Source of the DNA: Clostridiales bacterium
GTDB lineage: Bacteria > Bacillota > Clostridia > Christensenellales > Pumilibacteraceae
DNA length: 62,573 nucleotides
Assembly (NCBI GenBank): GCA_022511445.1
Contig: JAFLVE010000108.1
Location: 1-62,573, forward strand
Reading direction: 5' to 3'
Positions 51,584-62,046 of the stretch are shown in pieces (positions within the stretch are counted from its first letter, which is position 1; each line of letters opens with the position of its first letter). A program made the translations under genes and the position numbers. The notes below the pieces were generated by a model that worked only from the letters and a program-made list of their open reading frames with translations, ran no database searches and was not told the DNA's origin.

Positions 51584-52571
51584 TCTCGGAACGGCATATA
51601 CATCCATATTCGTGTCCGGCTACGGCATTGTTTTGCACGAGCCGTCCGTTATTGCGTTTTTCGATAACGGCGGTAAACGCGTTATGCGCGCAGTCGGCGA
51701 CGACGCGTACCGAATGATAGGCAAGGCGCCGGACAAAACGAAAATAGTTTATCCGATTTCGGACGGTATAATTAAAGATTCCGAAGCATGCTCCGCAATG
51801 CTTACCGAGTTTGTTAAGCGTATCCTTCCCGAGTCGTATATCATTAAGCCCAAGGTCAACGCGGTTGTCGGCGTGCCCACCGGAATAACCGTAGACGAGC
51901 GCAAGATGTACGAAGAGGTGTTAATGGCGGCGGGAGTGGACTACGTTACCATGGCCAACTCGATTATGCTTGCCGCAATCGGCGTGGAACTGCCAGTCGA
52001 ATCCAACTACGGCGGGTTTATAGTTTCTATCGGCGCGGGCGTAACCGAACTCGGCGTTATGTCTTTTTGCGGAATAGTAAACGGCTGCTCGATTAATATC
52101 GGCGGAGATATGATAGACCGTACGCTTGTCGACAGCATACGCGGGCTTTACAATATAAAAACCGATCGCAAAACCGCAAAAAAGGTTAAAGAGAGTATAT
52201 CCTCCCTTATCCGCAACGACAGAGCTTCGATGCCTGTTGCCGGTCTCGACGCCGAAACAAAAAATATCGTCACCAAAACGGTAAGCGCCGACGCGCTCTA
52301 TGACGCCGTTGCCGTTTATTATTACAGCATTATCGACGCGATTGAAAACTTTATCAATTCTTGCTCTCCCACGGTAGCCGCCGAAATTCAGAAAAACGGC
52401 GTGACGCTCGTCGGCGGAGGTGCGAATATTCCCGGGCTGAAAGAGCTTATGGAGGATAGGCTGGAGATACCCGTAAAAATTCCGCACGGCGCGCACTACG
52501 CAACGATAACGGGCGGCGGAATGCTTCTTAACGACCCGTATTTCCTCGACGATATACTTCACCATTCGTAA
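51558..52571 (+). CDS. mreB: MreB-family rod-shape actin
   Basis: A 337-residue actin-like protein that polymerises under the membrane and guides side-wall synthesis. The phosphate 1 motif is DIAIDLGTAYTSIFV at 5-19, VVGVPTGIT is near 111-119, phosphate 2 is FIVSIGAGVTELGV near 152-165, and the adenosine motif is VTLVGGGANIPGL near 289-301. It is close to the usual 335-345 residues. The P-site Asn/Asp pattern is slightly altered (GTAYT for GTANT), as in MreB paralogues such as Mbl or MreBH. No mreC or mreD follows. Confidence 0.9.
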   Translation: MAKMDIAIDLGTAYTSIFVSGYGIVLHEPSVIAFFDNGGKRVMRAVGDDAYRMIGKAPDKTKIVYPISDGIIKDSEACSAMLTEFVKRILPESYIIKPKVNAVVGVPTGITVDERKMYEEVLMAAGVDYVTMANSIMLAAIGVELPVESNYGGFIVSIGAGVTELGVMSFCGIVNGCSINIGGDMIDRTLVDSIRGLYNIKTDRKTAKKVKESISSLIRNDRASMPVAGLDAETKNIVTKTVSADALYDAVAVYYYSIIDAIENFINSCSPTVAAEIQKNGVTLVGGGANIPGLKELMEDRLEIPVKIPHGAHYATITGGGMLLNDPYFLDDILHHS

Positions 52572-52629
52572 AGCGTATTCGGTCATTTATATGTATTTTT
52601 TCATTCGACAAAAGCGTGCATAAATCCCC

Positions 52630-52658
52630 TTGCACGCTTTTTTTGTGTGGGATATAAT
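52630..52658 (+). promoter_or_regulatory. Promoter of minD, leaderless spacing
   Basis: TTGCAC (52630-52635), a 17-bp spacer and TATAAT (52653-52658), then 8 nt to the minD ATG. The same sequence, GTGCA...TTGCACGCTTTTTTTG, also forms a terminator-like hairpin behind mreB (about 52613-52645). Confidence 0.7.
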
Positions 52659-52666
52659 GGTTGTAC

Positions 52667-53419
52667 ATGAAAAGCATTGTCATCACCTCGGGTAAGGGCG
52701 GCGTGGGCAAAACGACGGTAACCGCCTGCCTCGGAATAGCGCTGTCCGCACTTGGTTTCCGAGTAGTTCTTATCGACGCCGATTTCGGGCTTAATAACCT
52801 CGACGTTCTGTTAAACATGGAGAATCGGGTCGTGTACGACGTAAAGGACGTAATTGACAATAGATGCAGGGTGCGCCAGGCGCTTGTGGAGTGTACGCAC
52901 AACCTGTTTCTTTTGCCGTCCGCGCACGGTTACCTCGGCGAGAACGTGACGGCGCAAAACATAAAGCTTATATTAAAGAGCTTATCGGTAACCTTCGACT
53001 ACGTTCTAGTCGATTGTCCCGCGGGGATAGAAGCGGGGTTTAAGCGCGCGGTTATGCCGTGCGACAAGGCGCTGGTTGTAACAACGCCGCACTTAAGCGC
53101 ACTGCGCGACGCAAGCAAGGTGATTAATCTTCTCGCTTCGTACAGGTTTACGCCCACGCTTGTCGTAAACAGAGTGCGCGGAGATTTGCTCGCCGTTGGA
53201 AAAATCCCGAGCGCCGACGAGATATCCGCAATACTCGGCGCCGAAGTGGACGGAGTAATTCCCGAAAGCGACCGAGCCGTAGACCCTGTGGAAATGTCGG
53301 ACAAGCCGTTTGAGCTTTTGGCGCGTCGAATAGCGTTCGGTACGGGGGAGACGATCGACCCTGCGCAAAAGTACCGCGGAATATTGGGCGCAATCAGGCG
53401 GAGAATGAGGCGCGATTAG
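52667..53419 (+). CDS. minD: Septum-site ATPase MinD
   Basis: A 250-residue deviant Walker A ATPase that binds the membrane and positions the division site. KGGVGKTT at 10-17 is the P-loop, DADFGLNNLD near 40-49, DCPAGIE near 117-123, and the C-terminus ILGAIRRRMRRD forms a short basic amphipathic helix like the MinD membrane anchor. I start at ATG 52667 (MKSIVITSGKGG), since the upstream TTG lies at the edge of the promoter. No ribosome site is present. minC is not found nearby. Confidence 0.93.
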   Translation: MKSIVITSGKGGVGKTTVTACLGIALSALGFRVVLIDADFGLNNLDVLLNMENRVVYDVKDVIDNRCRVRQALVECTHNLFLLPSAHGYLGENVTAQNIKLILKSLSVTFDYVLVDCPAGIEAGFKRAVMPCDKALVVTTPHLSALRDASKVINLLASYRFTPTLVVNRVRGDLLAVGKIPSADEISAILGAEVDGVIPESDRAVDPVEMSDKPFELLARRIAFGTGETIDPAQKYRGILGAIRRRMRRD

Positions 53420-53445
53420 TTTTAACACGGAGGCTTTATATCTGT

Positions 53446-53679
53446 ATGAAAAACGATGTTTCGGATAGGCTTAAACGAATGGTGGAGCTTGATACAAACG
53501 GAGAGATTAAAAATACGCTCACCGTTGTTCGCGCGGATTTATTGGCGCTTCTTTCCGAGTTTATGAACGTAAAAAGTTTGCAGCTTCGTTTAGACGGCGA
53601 TGAAGGGGCGTACATACTTACCGCGGAAGCGGAAGTATCGAGCGTTTATTCCGTCGGGATAATCGGGACGGAGGTATAG
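53446..53679 (+). CDS. Divergent MinE-like protein
   Basis: A 77-residue protein directly after minD. The pattern SDRLKRMVELD, then LTVVRADLLALLSEFM and SLQLRLDGDEGAYILTAEAEV, matches the C-terminal topological-specificity domain of MinE (a helix followed by a strand that pairs in the dimer). The N-terminal anti-MinCD segment is short and lacks the usual KERL...AHDR sequence, so the identity rests largely on position. GGAGG lies 13 nt before the ATG. If real, it would drive MinD release from the membrane. Confidence 0.65.
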   Translation: MKNDVSDRLKRMVELDTNGEIKNTLTVVRADLLALLSEFMNVKSLQLRLDGDEGAYILTAEAEVSSVYSVGIIGTEV

Positions 53680-53715
53680 GGCATTAAAGGCGCCGCGGCT
53701 TCATATACATATGGT

Positions 53716-53979
53716 ATGGACAAGTACGACGGTTGCAATAAAGTTGAATCTGTGGTTACCGTAGCCCGAAAAACGAGCGTAAAAAAGGGCGGGAAAGGCT
53801 ATTTCCTTATAAAAACGGCAATTTGCCTGGGTTTAATCGGGTTGATTTGTCTTTTTTCATTTGCACCCGTACCTGCGTTTGCCGCCGTTAAGGACGTTTT
53901 GCGCTCGGTGTTCTGCTACGATTTTTTCGGCAGGACCGATTTCGGGAGCATGCCTATAATAAGCAGGCTCGGCGGATAA
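53716..53979 (+). CDS. SpoIVFA-like stump without LytM domain
   Basis: An 87-residue protein with a polar N-terminus of about 30 residues, one membrane helix (about 30-52) and 35 extracytoplasmic residues ending at GSMPIISRLGG. In Bacillota the gene between minD/E and spoIVFB is spoIVFA, which has this topology followed by a LytM/M23 domain of about 120 residues. Here the LytM domain is wholly missing and the stop is 4 nt before the protease gene. It may be a reduced anchor or inhibitor of the protease, or a degenerate gene. No ribosome site is evident. Confidence 0.55.
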   Translation: MDKYDGCNKVESVVTVARKTSVKKGGKGYFLIKTAICLGLIGLICLFSFAPVPAFAAVKDVLRSVFCYDFFGRTDFGSMPIISRLGG

Positions 53980-53983
53980 TATC

Positions 53984-54922
53984 GTGAAAGGGAAGCGCGT
54001 TCGCAAAAAGTCGGGTGTAAAAGCTCTCCTTGACTCGGTAAAAAAAGCCAATGCCGCGCCGCCTGACGGCGTAAGCGTTTCGATATCGCCGATTACGTTT
54101 GTAATGGCGGTTTTTTTCGTCGCTTTCGGTATGGCGTACGAGTTTGTTTGTTCTTTGACCGCGGTAATTCTCCACGAGTTTGCACACGCAAGGGTCGCTA
54201 AAAAACTCGGTTATGCGCTTAATAATATAAAAATCATGCCGTACGGCGCGGCACTTAACGGAAGCGCGGAGCTTACCCCCAAGCATGAAATACTTATAGC
54301 TATGGCGGGTCCGGCCGTAAACTGCATTTTCGGTTTGATTTTTGCGGCGATGTGGTGGCTGATTCCGGTAAGCTACGCCTTTACGCACGTATTTTGCCTG
54401 TGTAATATCTATATAGGCGTGTTCAATCTTATTCCCGTATATCCCCTCGACGGGGGGAGAATACTTCTCGCTCTTTTGTCAATGAGGGTAAAACGAAAAA
54501 AAGCATACACCGCAATGCGCGTGGTGTCTGTTGTTTTCGGCGCTGTAATGATTGCGCTTTTTATTCTGTCCGCCGTGTACGCGCTTAATCCTTGCTTTCT
54601 CGCGGTCGGACTGTTTATGGTGTGCTCCGCGCTAATCCCGGACAGGCGGTCGCAGTACTATGCGCTGTTTGCGCTTAACGGGAGGAAAAAGCGAATGAGT
54701 AAGCCTTTGGAAACAAAGATTTTTGCGGTGTCCGACAGGGCGACGGTCACCGAGCTTATTCGGTCGCTCGATCCCGACAAATATTGTTCGTTTGATATTT
54801 ACGACGAGGATTTGGCGTTTGTTACAAGGATAAACGAGGGAGAGCTTACCGAAATCGCGGGTTCGTACGGCTACGGTTGTCCGATTGGCGAAGCAATCGC
54901 TCAAAAAAAACAAAAGTATTGA
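53984..54922 (+). CDS. SpoIVFB-like M50 intramembrane metalloprotease
   Basis: A 312-residue site-2-type protease. The zinc motif is HEFAH near 62-66 within a membrane helix, and the third ligand is in NLIPVYPLDGGR near 150-161; six or so helices are visible. The C-terminal 90 residues form a soluble CBS-like domain, as in SpoIVFB, which senses ATP. In B. subtilis this protease activates sigma-K in the mother cell; its place after min genes argues for that role, though a non-sporulation role is possible. It starts at GTG 4 nt after the stump gene. Confidence 0.88.
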   Translation: MKGKRVRKKSGVKALLDSVKKANAAPPDGVSVSISPITFVMAVFFVAFGMAYEFVCSLTAVILHEFAHARVAKKLGYALNNIKIMPYGAALNGSAELTPKHEILIAMAGPAVNCIFGLIFAAMWWLIPVSYAFTHVFCLCNIYIGVFNLIPVYPLDGGRILLALLSMRVKRKKAYTAMRVVSVVFGAVMIALFILSAVYALNPCFLAVGLFMVCSALIPDRRSQYYALFALNGRKKRMSKPLETKIFAVSDRATVTELIRSLDPDKYCSFDIYDEDLAFVTRINEGELTEIAGSYGYGCPIGEAIAQKKQKY

Positions 54923-54947
54923 TTTATTCTTCACATTGTGCTAAAAT
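54919..54947 (+). promoter_or_regulatory. Promoter of the DUF4132 gene, leaderless spacing
   Basis: TTGATT (54919-54924), a 17-bp spacer with extended TGC and TAAAAT (54942-54947), then 6 nt to the ATG. Confidence 0.7.
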
Positions 54948-54953
54948 GTAGCT

Positions 54954-56387
54954 ATGGAAGAAATCGACGGAATCATAAAGCTGCGTGGCGCCGAGCTCGA
55001 AGCGTATTCGAGATCGCTTTTCGACGACCGCCGCGCGTTTAACGAGGTTATTGTTTCGCTCGCTCGAACGGGCGATGTATTATGCTACGAGAAAATAGCC
55101 GAAATTTTGTCGTTTGCGCCTATCGAGACGGGCGAAGGCGGATCCTTCCGTTCGGCTGATAAGCGCGAGCCCAAAGGAAAAAGATTTATCGACTTGTTTA
55201 TTTCGTGCTGCGGTGCGGAGCTTTATCCCGAAAGCGAGTACATTGCCGTCATCCTCGGCGTGAGATATGCCAAAGCGGGAAGTGAGCTAAGCTTTTGGCG
55301 CGAGGGTGCGGACGCGTACCTTACCGACAAGGCTAAATCCGACTTCGAGTTTGTCGCTTCCTGCGTGGACAGGTTCGACAAAAAGTTTGCGTCTTACGAT
55401 ATTCTTTTACGCGTGGATAGGGCGCGCGCTATTGACAGACTTACGGACAGGCTGTTAAACGAAAAATACTTCGATAAGGCGTCCGCACGCACCGCGCTTA
55501 CAGGCTGTACCGAGCTTGTCGGAACTTTAATCGACTTGTTCGACGTTTCGAACGCGGCTACGCGCGTTAAAATCGCCAGAATCCTTTTGATTTTCAAAAA
55601 CGACCATATCGCAGGCGAGTTTATCAAGGAAAAGCGGGAGACCGATCCGAGTAAAACGGTGCGTGCCGTACTTTCATGCGCTACAATTAGGGCAAGGGTA
55701 ACCGACCCCGTAAAGTTTCTCGAAAGCCTTATGACGACGGGCGATGGTATTTCGTACGCCGAGTTTAAGGAGATAGAGCGCGGCGACCTCGGGGAATCGT
55801 TTTGCGCCGCCGCCGACAGATTGATTTTCGGTGGGGAGACGAACGGCGGGATAGTTACGCTTTTATACAGTGACGGAAGGTTTTACGACGCGAACGACAG
55901 ACCCGTCAAATTAAGTGACGAAAGAATGATTTTCGTTCTTCATCCCATCGATATGGAGCGGCTTTGCCCCGAGCTGAGAAAGCTCGATATAGAACAGCCG
56001 TTTTTGCAAGTAAAGCGACCCGTGTTTTATCCGAGCGGGCAAAACGGCGGTGTCTCGTCGCGCATCGAAGGAACGATGATAACGCGCAAAAGCTTCGATA
56101 TGAACTTAAAAAACAGTGGGTTTGCGTTCGCTGCGGACGGTGAGGAATCGGGTAAAACCGCGATTATTTCGATTGGGGATTACGCGCTTGCCATAGAGTG
56201 CGGAATGCCTTCCTCGTGCGATACGGTGGACGCGGGAAGCATAACGTTTTTCCGCTCGGGCGATCTTGTAAAAAACAACAGGTCGATTTTTATAGGTAGC
56301 GCGCACCCCGTTTACGCCACGGCTATTCCGCCCGTCGTTTACAGCGAGCTTATGTATGCGGCATATAAGCTGTTCGACTGCGTGTAG
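54954..56387 (+). CDS. DUF4132-like protein
   Basis: A 477-residue protein. The first 290 residues are helical and may be HEAT-like repeats. The C-terminal part (about 300-477) has the DUF4132 pattern: FVLHPIDM near 325, then EQPFLQVKRPVF near 346-357, and a final YSELMYAAYKLFD. The function of DUF4132 is unknown; relatives occur beside WGR domains and AAA ATPases in some bacteria, but none is here. The start ATG lies 6 nt past the -10 box with no ribosome site. Confidence 0.7.
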   Translation: MEEIDGIIKLRGAELEAYSRSLFDDRRAFNEVIVSLARTGDVLCYEKIAEILSFAPIETGEGGSFRSADKREPKGKRFIDLFISCCGAELYPESEYIAVILGVRYAKAGSELSFWREGADAYLTDKAKSDFEFVASCVDRFDKKFASYDILLRVDRARAIDRLTDRLLNEKYFDKASARTALTGCTELVGTLIDLFDVSNAATRVKIARILLIFKNDHIAGEFIKEKRETDPSKTVRAVLSCATIRARVTDPVKFLESLMTTGDGISYAEFKEIERGDLGESFCAAADRLIFGGETNGGIVTLLYSDGRFYDANDRPVKLSDERMIFVLHPIDMERLCPELRKLDIEQPFLQVKRPVFYPSGQNGGVSSRIEGTMITRKSFDMNLKNSGFAFAADGEESGKTAIISIGDYALAIECGMPSSCDTVDAGSITFFRSGDLVKNNRSIFIGSAHPVYATAIPPVVYSELMYAAYKLFDCV

Positions 56388-56419
56388 CTTTTGTTATTCT
56401 ATAAAATTATATAAAACTA

Positions 56420-56448
56420 TGGACAAATTCGATGTATTGTCGTATAAT
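56420..56448 (+). promoter_or_regulatory. Promoter of the rng operon
   Basis: TGGACA (56420-56425), a 17-bp spacer and TATAAT (56443-56448). Confidence 0.7.
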
Positions 56449-56477
56449 ATATCTAATTTCGGAACGAAGGTTTGATT

Positions 56478-57974
56478 TTGAAAAGTAAGATCCTTGTAGA
56501 TTATGAATCATATATGTGCAGTGTTGCGCTGATCGAGGACGGAGACCTTAAGGAGTTTTACGTCGAGGACCGCAACATGAATCGCATTACGGGCAATATT
56601 TATAAAGGAAAAGTCGTTAACGTGTTGCCGGGGCTTCAGTTTGCGTTTGTCGATATCGGACAAAAGCGCAACGGCTTCCTTGCCGCGGGCGATATGCTCG
56701 AGGACAGAACGGCGCTCGCTCACTCGGGTGCGGTTCCTACACGATTGGAGGTGACGGCGGGGGACTACGTGCTTGTTCAGGCGGTAAAGGAGCCGACCGA
56801 AACAAAGGGCCCGCGCCTTTCCGCAAACCTTTCCATTCCGGGCAGATATATTGTTTTTATGCCGACAATTAATTTTATCGGCGTGTCCAATAAGATAACC
56901 GACGAGACTTCGAGGGAAAGACTGTACGATATTCTCGAAAAAAACAGACCGAGCCCCACGTGCGGACTTATCGCGCGCACCGCCGCCCGCGACGCCAAAA
57001 AGAGCGACATTGTGGAAGAAATAAAATATTTTTCGCACATGTACTCACAGCTTCTCGACAAGTATTCCACCGCGCACGGCGTAACGCTTCTCTCGTCGGA
57101 CGGAAACCTTATTTTCAGAACGGTCAGGGATATACTTAACTCGGCGGTCGACGAGATAGTCTGCAACAGTGCCGAGATAGGAAGCCTGCTTACCAAGTAT
57201 CTGCACGAAAATCTCGCTCAGCCCGTCCGCGTTTCCGTAATGGAGGATACCGATATACTAAAGCGCTTCGGCGTCCTCGACGAGGTGGAAAAGCTGTTAA
57301 GACACAAGGTCGAGCTTAAGTGCGGCGGAACTATCGTAATCGATTATACCGAGGCGCTTACCGTTATCGACGTCAACTCCGCAAGATATTTGGGCGAAGG
57401 AGACAGGGAGAGGACCGTTTTCGAGATTAACTGCGACGCGGCGCGCGAGATTGCGCGTCAGCTCCGTCTCCGCAATATCGGCGGTCTAATCGTTATAGAT
57501 TTTATCGATATGCAGGACCCGCTGCATATCGACGAGATTGTTCGCATTCTTAACAGCGAGGCGGCAAAGGACAGGACGCGCACACGGATACTGCCAATGA
57601 CCGAGCTCGGACTTGTGCAAATGACGCGAAAAAAAATCGGGTCGGAGATTCAGTCTATTCTTCTTCAGCCGTGCGAGCACTGTCACGGCACCGCGCACAC
57701 GCTTTCGTCCAACTTTTTGGCGCGTAAAATTAAGGTTGAGCTTACCGAAATATTTGCGGATCCCTTGAACACGGCGGCAATCGTGACCGTAAATCCGGAG
57801 GTGTTTACGCGCTTTGTTCAAGGAAATTGGTTTAAGTCGTTCACGACGGGCAAGTACGCGGGCAAGCTTGTTTACATTCTGTCGTCGCCGGAAATAGGGC
57901 ATAATACATTTAGGATAAGCGCACAGCGAGGTACAATCCATTCCGTTCCGGACAGCGCGTATCTGGTAACATAA
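56478..57974 (+). CDS. rng: Ribonuclease E/G
   Basis: A 498-residue endoribonuclease of the RNase G size class, cutting AU-rich single-stranded RNA such as rRNA precursors and mRNAs. An S1 domain (about 35-120, GNIYKGKVVNVLPGLQFAFVDIG) is followed by the 5' sensor and a DNase I-like catalytic domain with DVNSARYLG (first Asp) and IDFIDM (second Asp), and the zinc-link CEHCHG that joins monomers. I start at TTG 56478, 7 nt after GAAGG; a TTG at 56472 is only 1 nt from it. The glycosidase gene follows after 10 nt. Confidence 0.92.
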   Translation: MKSKILVDYESYMCSVALIEDGDLKEFYVEDRNMNRITGNIYKGKVVNVLPGLQFAFVDIGQKRNGFLAAGDMLEDRTALAHSGAVPTRLEVTAGDYVLVQAVKEPTETKGPRLSANLSIPGRYIVFMPTINFIGVSNKITDETSRERLYDILEKNRPSPTCGLIARTAARDAKKSDIVEEIKYFSHMYSQLLDKYSTAHGVTLLSSDGNLIFRTVRDILNSAVDEIVCNSAEIGSLLTKYLHENLAQPVRVSVMEDTDILKRFGVLDEVEKLLRHKVELKCGGTIVIDYTEALTVIDVNSARYLGEGDRERTVFEINCDAAREIARQLRLRNIGGLIVIDFIDMQDPLHIDEIVRILNSEAAKDRTRTRILPMTELGLVQMTRKKIGSEIQSILLQPCEHCHGTAHTLSSNFLARKIKVELTEIFADPLNTAAIVTVNPEVFTRFVQGNWFKSFTTGKYAGKLVYILSSPEIGHNTFRISAQRGTIHSVPDSAYLVT

Positions 57975-57984
57975 GGGCGAAACC

Positions 57985-60192
57985 ATGAAGTATATTAATA
58001 AGGAATACGGATTTGCATTCCGCCCGCCGTTTTTCGATAAGTTTTTCGAACAAACCGATAACGGCCCGGAAATAAGCGATGAAAACTACCCGCAAAAATA
58101 CATTGTGGGCGCAGGTTACGATTACGGCGCGCCTAACGGCGTAATGCTCGTAGGCAAGCACGGCTCTATGTGGGGTGTGCGCGTGCTTTATTATGCCGGA
58201 AACAGATGGGTAGACAGCGCCGACCTTATGGGAAAAATGGACTCCTCAAGCGCGAATACCGCGGACGGGAGCTACGCGCATTTTTCTTCCGGACCGCTTA
58301 GTATCCGTTTTGTCAAGCTGAACGAGAGCTCTATGCTCATAAAAGTATCGACGCGCAAAAAGATGCGCGTTAGAATTATGTTTTATCCGTGCTACGACTG
58401 TCCGGGTGAATTGTCTATCGAGGGCGCGGAGGTAAGTGGCAGGAGTCCGTATATAGCAATAGTGCCGGGCACGCTCGAGCTTACCGACAATAACGCCGTA
58501 TACCGCGGCAGGTATCTCGTAATCGACGAAGCTAACAGGGAGTATTTTCGCGCAGTCTCGTACAGTCCGCCGTCCAATTCGGCTAACGGCGCGAATAACG
58601 AAGCGTTTATGGATTTTGTAATAAACCGTCGTCAGCCGAGCGTGTATTTTTACGCTACGGTAGGCGGGTCCTATATTTTTAACAGTGAGCTTCCGCATAT
58701 CGAAACCGTCGAAGGATTAATAGACGCAAACGAGTTTTCGTACGCAAAGAATAAGACGACCGGGTCGGGCGAGCTCGGCGGACCGGTAGAGCGCATGATA
58801 AACGCCATGCTTTGGTCGCGCGTGTACTATCCGTATTTTATGACCGATATGTATTCGCCTAAGCGTTCCGCGCTCGACAACAATTTCGACATTGACGGCA
58901 CGGAGGAAAACTGCTCGGCAATTCTCGGCTGCTATGCAGGTGTGGAAAAGGCGGTAAAGCAGCTTAATTACACTCTCGAGGACAAGATTTTGTCCGTGTT
59001 TGCGGTATGGCATAACTTTTTGCACATGACCGACCGCAGCGAGATGCTTCTGTATTATAAAAAGCTCAGCGCATTGTATCCGCCGATTGCCGTGCCCGTG
59101 ATTGCGGAAAAGAACAAGCTTGAAATCGCATACAAATGGAGCGATTCGCCGTTAAAGGAAAAGCACAACCCCGCGTCGATGTACAGCCTCGACCTTTCGT
59201 CGCTCAAGCTTTTGGCTTTCGATATTTTGGAGCGTATCGCTTCGCTGTTCGGACTTGCCGAGCGCAAAAAGTATGCTAAGGCTAAGGTCGAAATGATAAG
59301 GGCGATAAATACAACCTTCTGGAACGAGGAAGAGGGTATTTATATGAACCGCTATACAATGGGGCAGTGGGCAACCTCGGTAGGCGCGACATCGTTCTAT
59401 CCGCTTATTGCCGGCGCCGTCGACTCCAGAGAGAGACTGTCACTTATTGTAAACAAGCTGACTGACCCTAAATATTTTTGGGGCGACTGCGTAATACCCA
59501 CAATCAGTATGGACAACAAGGAATTCGGCAAGCGCTCGAAACCGGACAATAACGGGAAGCGCACGCCGCCGTACCTTGAATACCGCGGAAGCATCGTGCC
59601 TTACGTCAATTTTATCGTCTATCATGGACTGAAAAGGTACGGGCTCGACGAGCTCGCCGCCGTAGTCGCGCAAAAATCGGCGTCTTTATGGGCGGCAAAC
59701 GAATCGGATAACTTTGAAAGCTACTCCATGTACCTGCCTAAGCTTCGCCGCGCACACAACGAAAAATACCTTTCCGCCAACGGGAATATGCTTGCGCTTA
59801 TCGGATTGCAGGATCTGATTGACATTGAGTATTTCCGTCCCGACCTTAAAAGCGCAATCACGTTCGGTACCTTTGCGAGCGGAAACAACACCCTTACAAA
59901 TTACAGACTGCTCGACCACACTTACAGTATCGAGGTGAACGACGACGGTACCGCCCTCGATATGGACGACAAAAACATATTTATAGGCGACGGCGGAAAG
60001 TTTGTTGTGCGTAATTTTATACTCGACAACAAGGGCGGCGGGGAATTTATGATAGACGCCAAAGCGAACATCACAATAAATATGGCTCTGCCGAGCGCCG
60101 ACCGCACGACAATCAATTACTTCTTTATAGCGCCCGCCGGAAAATCGATAGTCAAGGCCGCGGACGGTATGGTTAACATTAAAAAAATCTGA
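57985..60192 (+). CDS. GH63-like (alpha/alpha)6 glycosidase
   Basis: A 735-residue protein. The first 240 residues are beta-rich; the middle (about 260-640) is an (alpha/alpha)6 toroid with the family-typical FWNEEEGIYMNR, GATSFYPLIAG and YRGSIVPYVNFIVYHGLKRYG, the last being the GH63/trehalase-type R-G-x-x-x-P-x-x-N-[YF] element. A C-terminal beta domain completes it. There is no signal peptide, so it acts on imported or internal oligosaccharides, perhaps mannosyl- or glucosyl-glycerate-like. The second Trp of the usual WRGPIW is replaced by Val, so activity or specificity may differ. Confidence 0.75.
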   Translation: MKYINKEYGFAFRPPFFDKFFEQTDNGPEISDENYPQKYIVGAGYDYGAPNGVMLVGKHGSMWGVRVLYYAGNRWVDSADLMGKMDSSSANTADGSYAHFSSGPLSIRFVKLNESSMLIKVSTRKKMRVRIMFYPCYDCPGELSIEGAEVSGRSPYIAIVPGTLELTDNNAVYRGRYLVIDEANREYFRAVSYSPPSNSANGANNEAFMDFVINRRQPSVYFYATVGGSYIFNSELPHIETVEGLIDANEFSYAKNKTTGSGELGGPVERMINAMLWSRVYYPYFMTDMYSPKRSALDNNFDIDGTEENCSAILGCYAGVEKAVKQLNYTLEDKILSVFAVWHNFLHMTDRSEMLLYYKKLSALYPPIAVPVIAEKNKLEIAYKWSDSPLKEKHNPASMYSLDLSSLKLLAFDILERIASLFGLAERKKYAKAKVEMIRAINTTFWNEEEGIYMNRYTMGQWATSVGATSFYPLIAGAVDSRERLSLIVNKLTDPKYFWGDCVIPTISMDNKEFGKRSKPDNNGKRTPPYLEYRGSIVPYVNFIVYHGLKRYGLDELAAVVAQKSASLWAANESDNFESYSMYLPKLRRAHNEKYLSANGNMLALIGLQDLIDIEYFRPDLKSAITFGTFASGNNTLTNYRLLDHTYSIEVNDDGTALDMDDKNIFIGDGGKFVVRNFILDNKGGGEFMIDAKANITINMALPSADRTTINYFFIAPAGKSIVKAADGMVNIKKI

Positions 60193-60295
60193 ATTTTAAT
60201 TCTTTTTATTTTTCGGTGTATATTTTCGTTACGGCGTAACATAATAAAAGTACAAAGCAAATATAACGGTTTTCAGTTAATGCTTTGTAAAAAAT

Positions 60296-60327
60296 AAAGC
60301 CTGTTCCTATGAACGGGCTTTTTTTAT
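60296..60327 (+). terminator. Terminator after the glycosidase gene
   Basis: AAAGCCTGTTC-CTAT-GAACGGGCTTT with a T-run. Confidence 0.85.
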
Positions 60328-60348
60328 GCCAACGGTTTTTTCAAACAA

Positions 60349-60380
60349 AAATCAGCCGACCGAAATCGACTGATTTTTTG
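60349..60380 (-). terminator. Terminator of groES-groEL
   Basis: AAAATCAG pairs with CTGATTTT, with inner CGA/TCG pairs; on the minus strand the stem ends in a T-run. Confidence 0.8.
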
Positions 60381-60397
60381 TTTTGATTTGTTATTTA

Positions 60398-62035
<1,638 letters not shown>

Positions 62036-62046
62036 TTACCTCCGAA

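Noticed and set aside
53704-53716. Leaderless promoter for the SpoIVFA-like stump
   Set aside because: A TATACA box sits 6 nt before the ATG, but no recognisable -35 hexamer lies 16-18 bp upstream, so it was not counted in the leaderless set.
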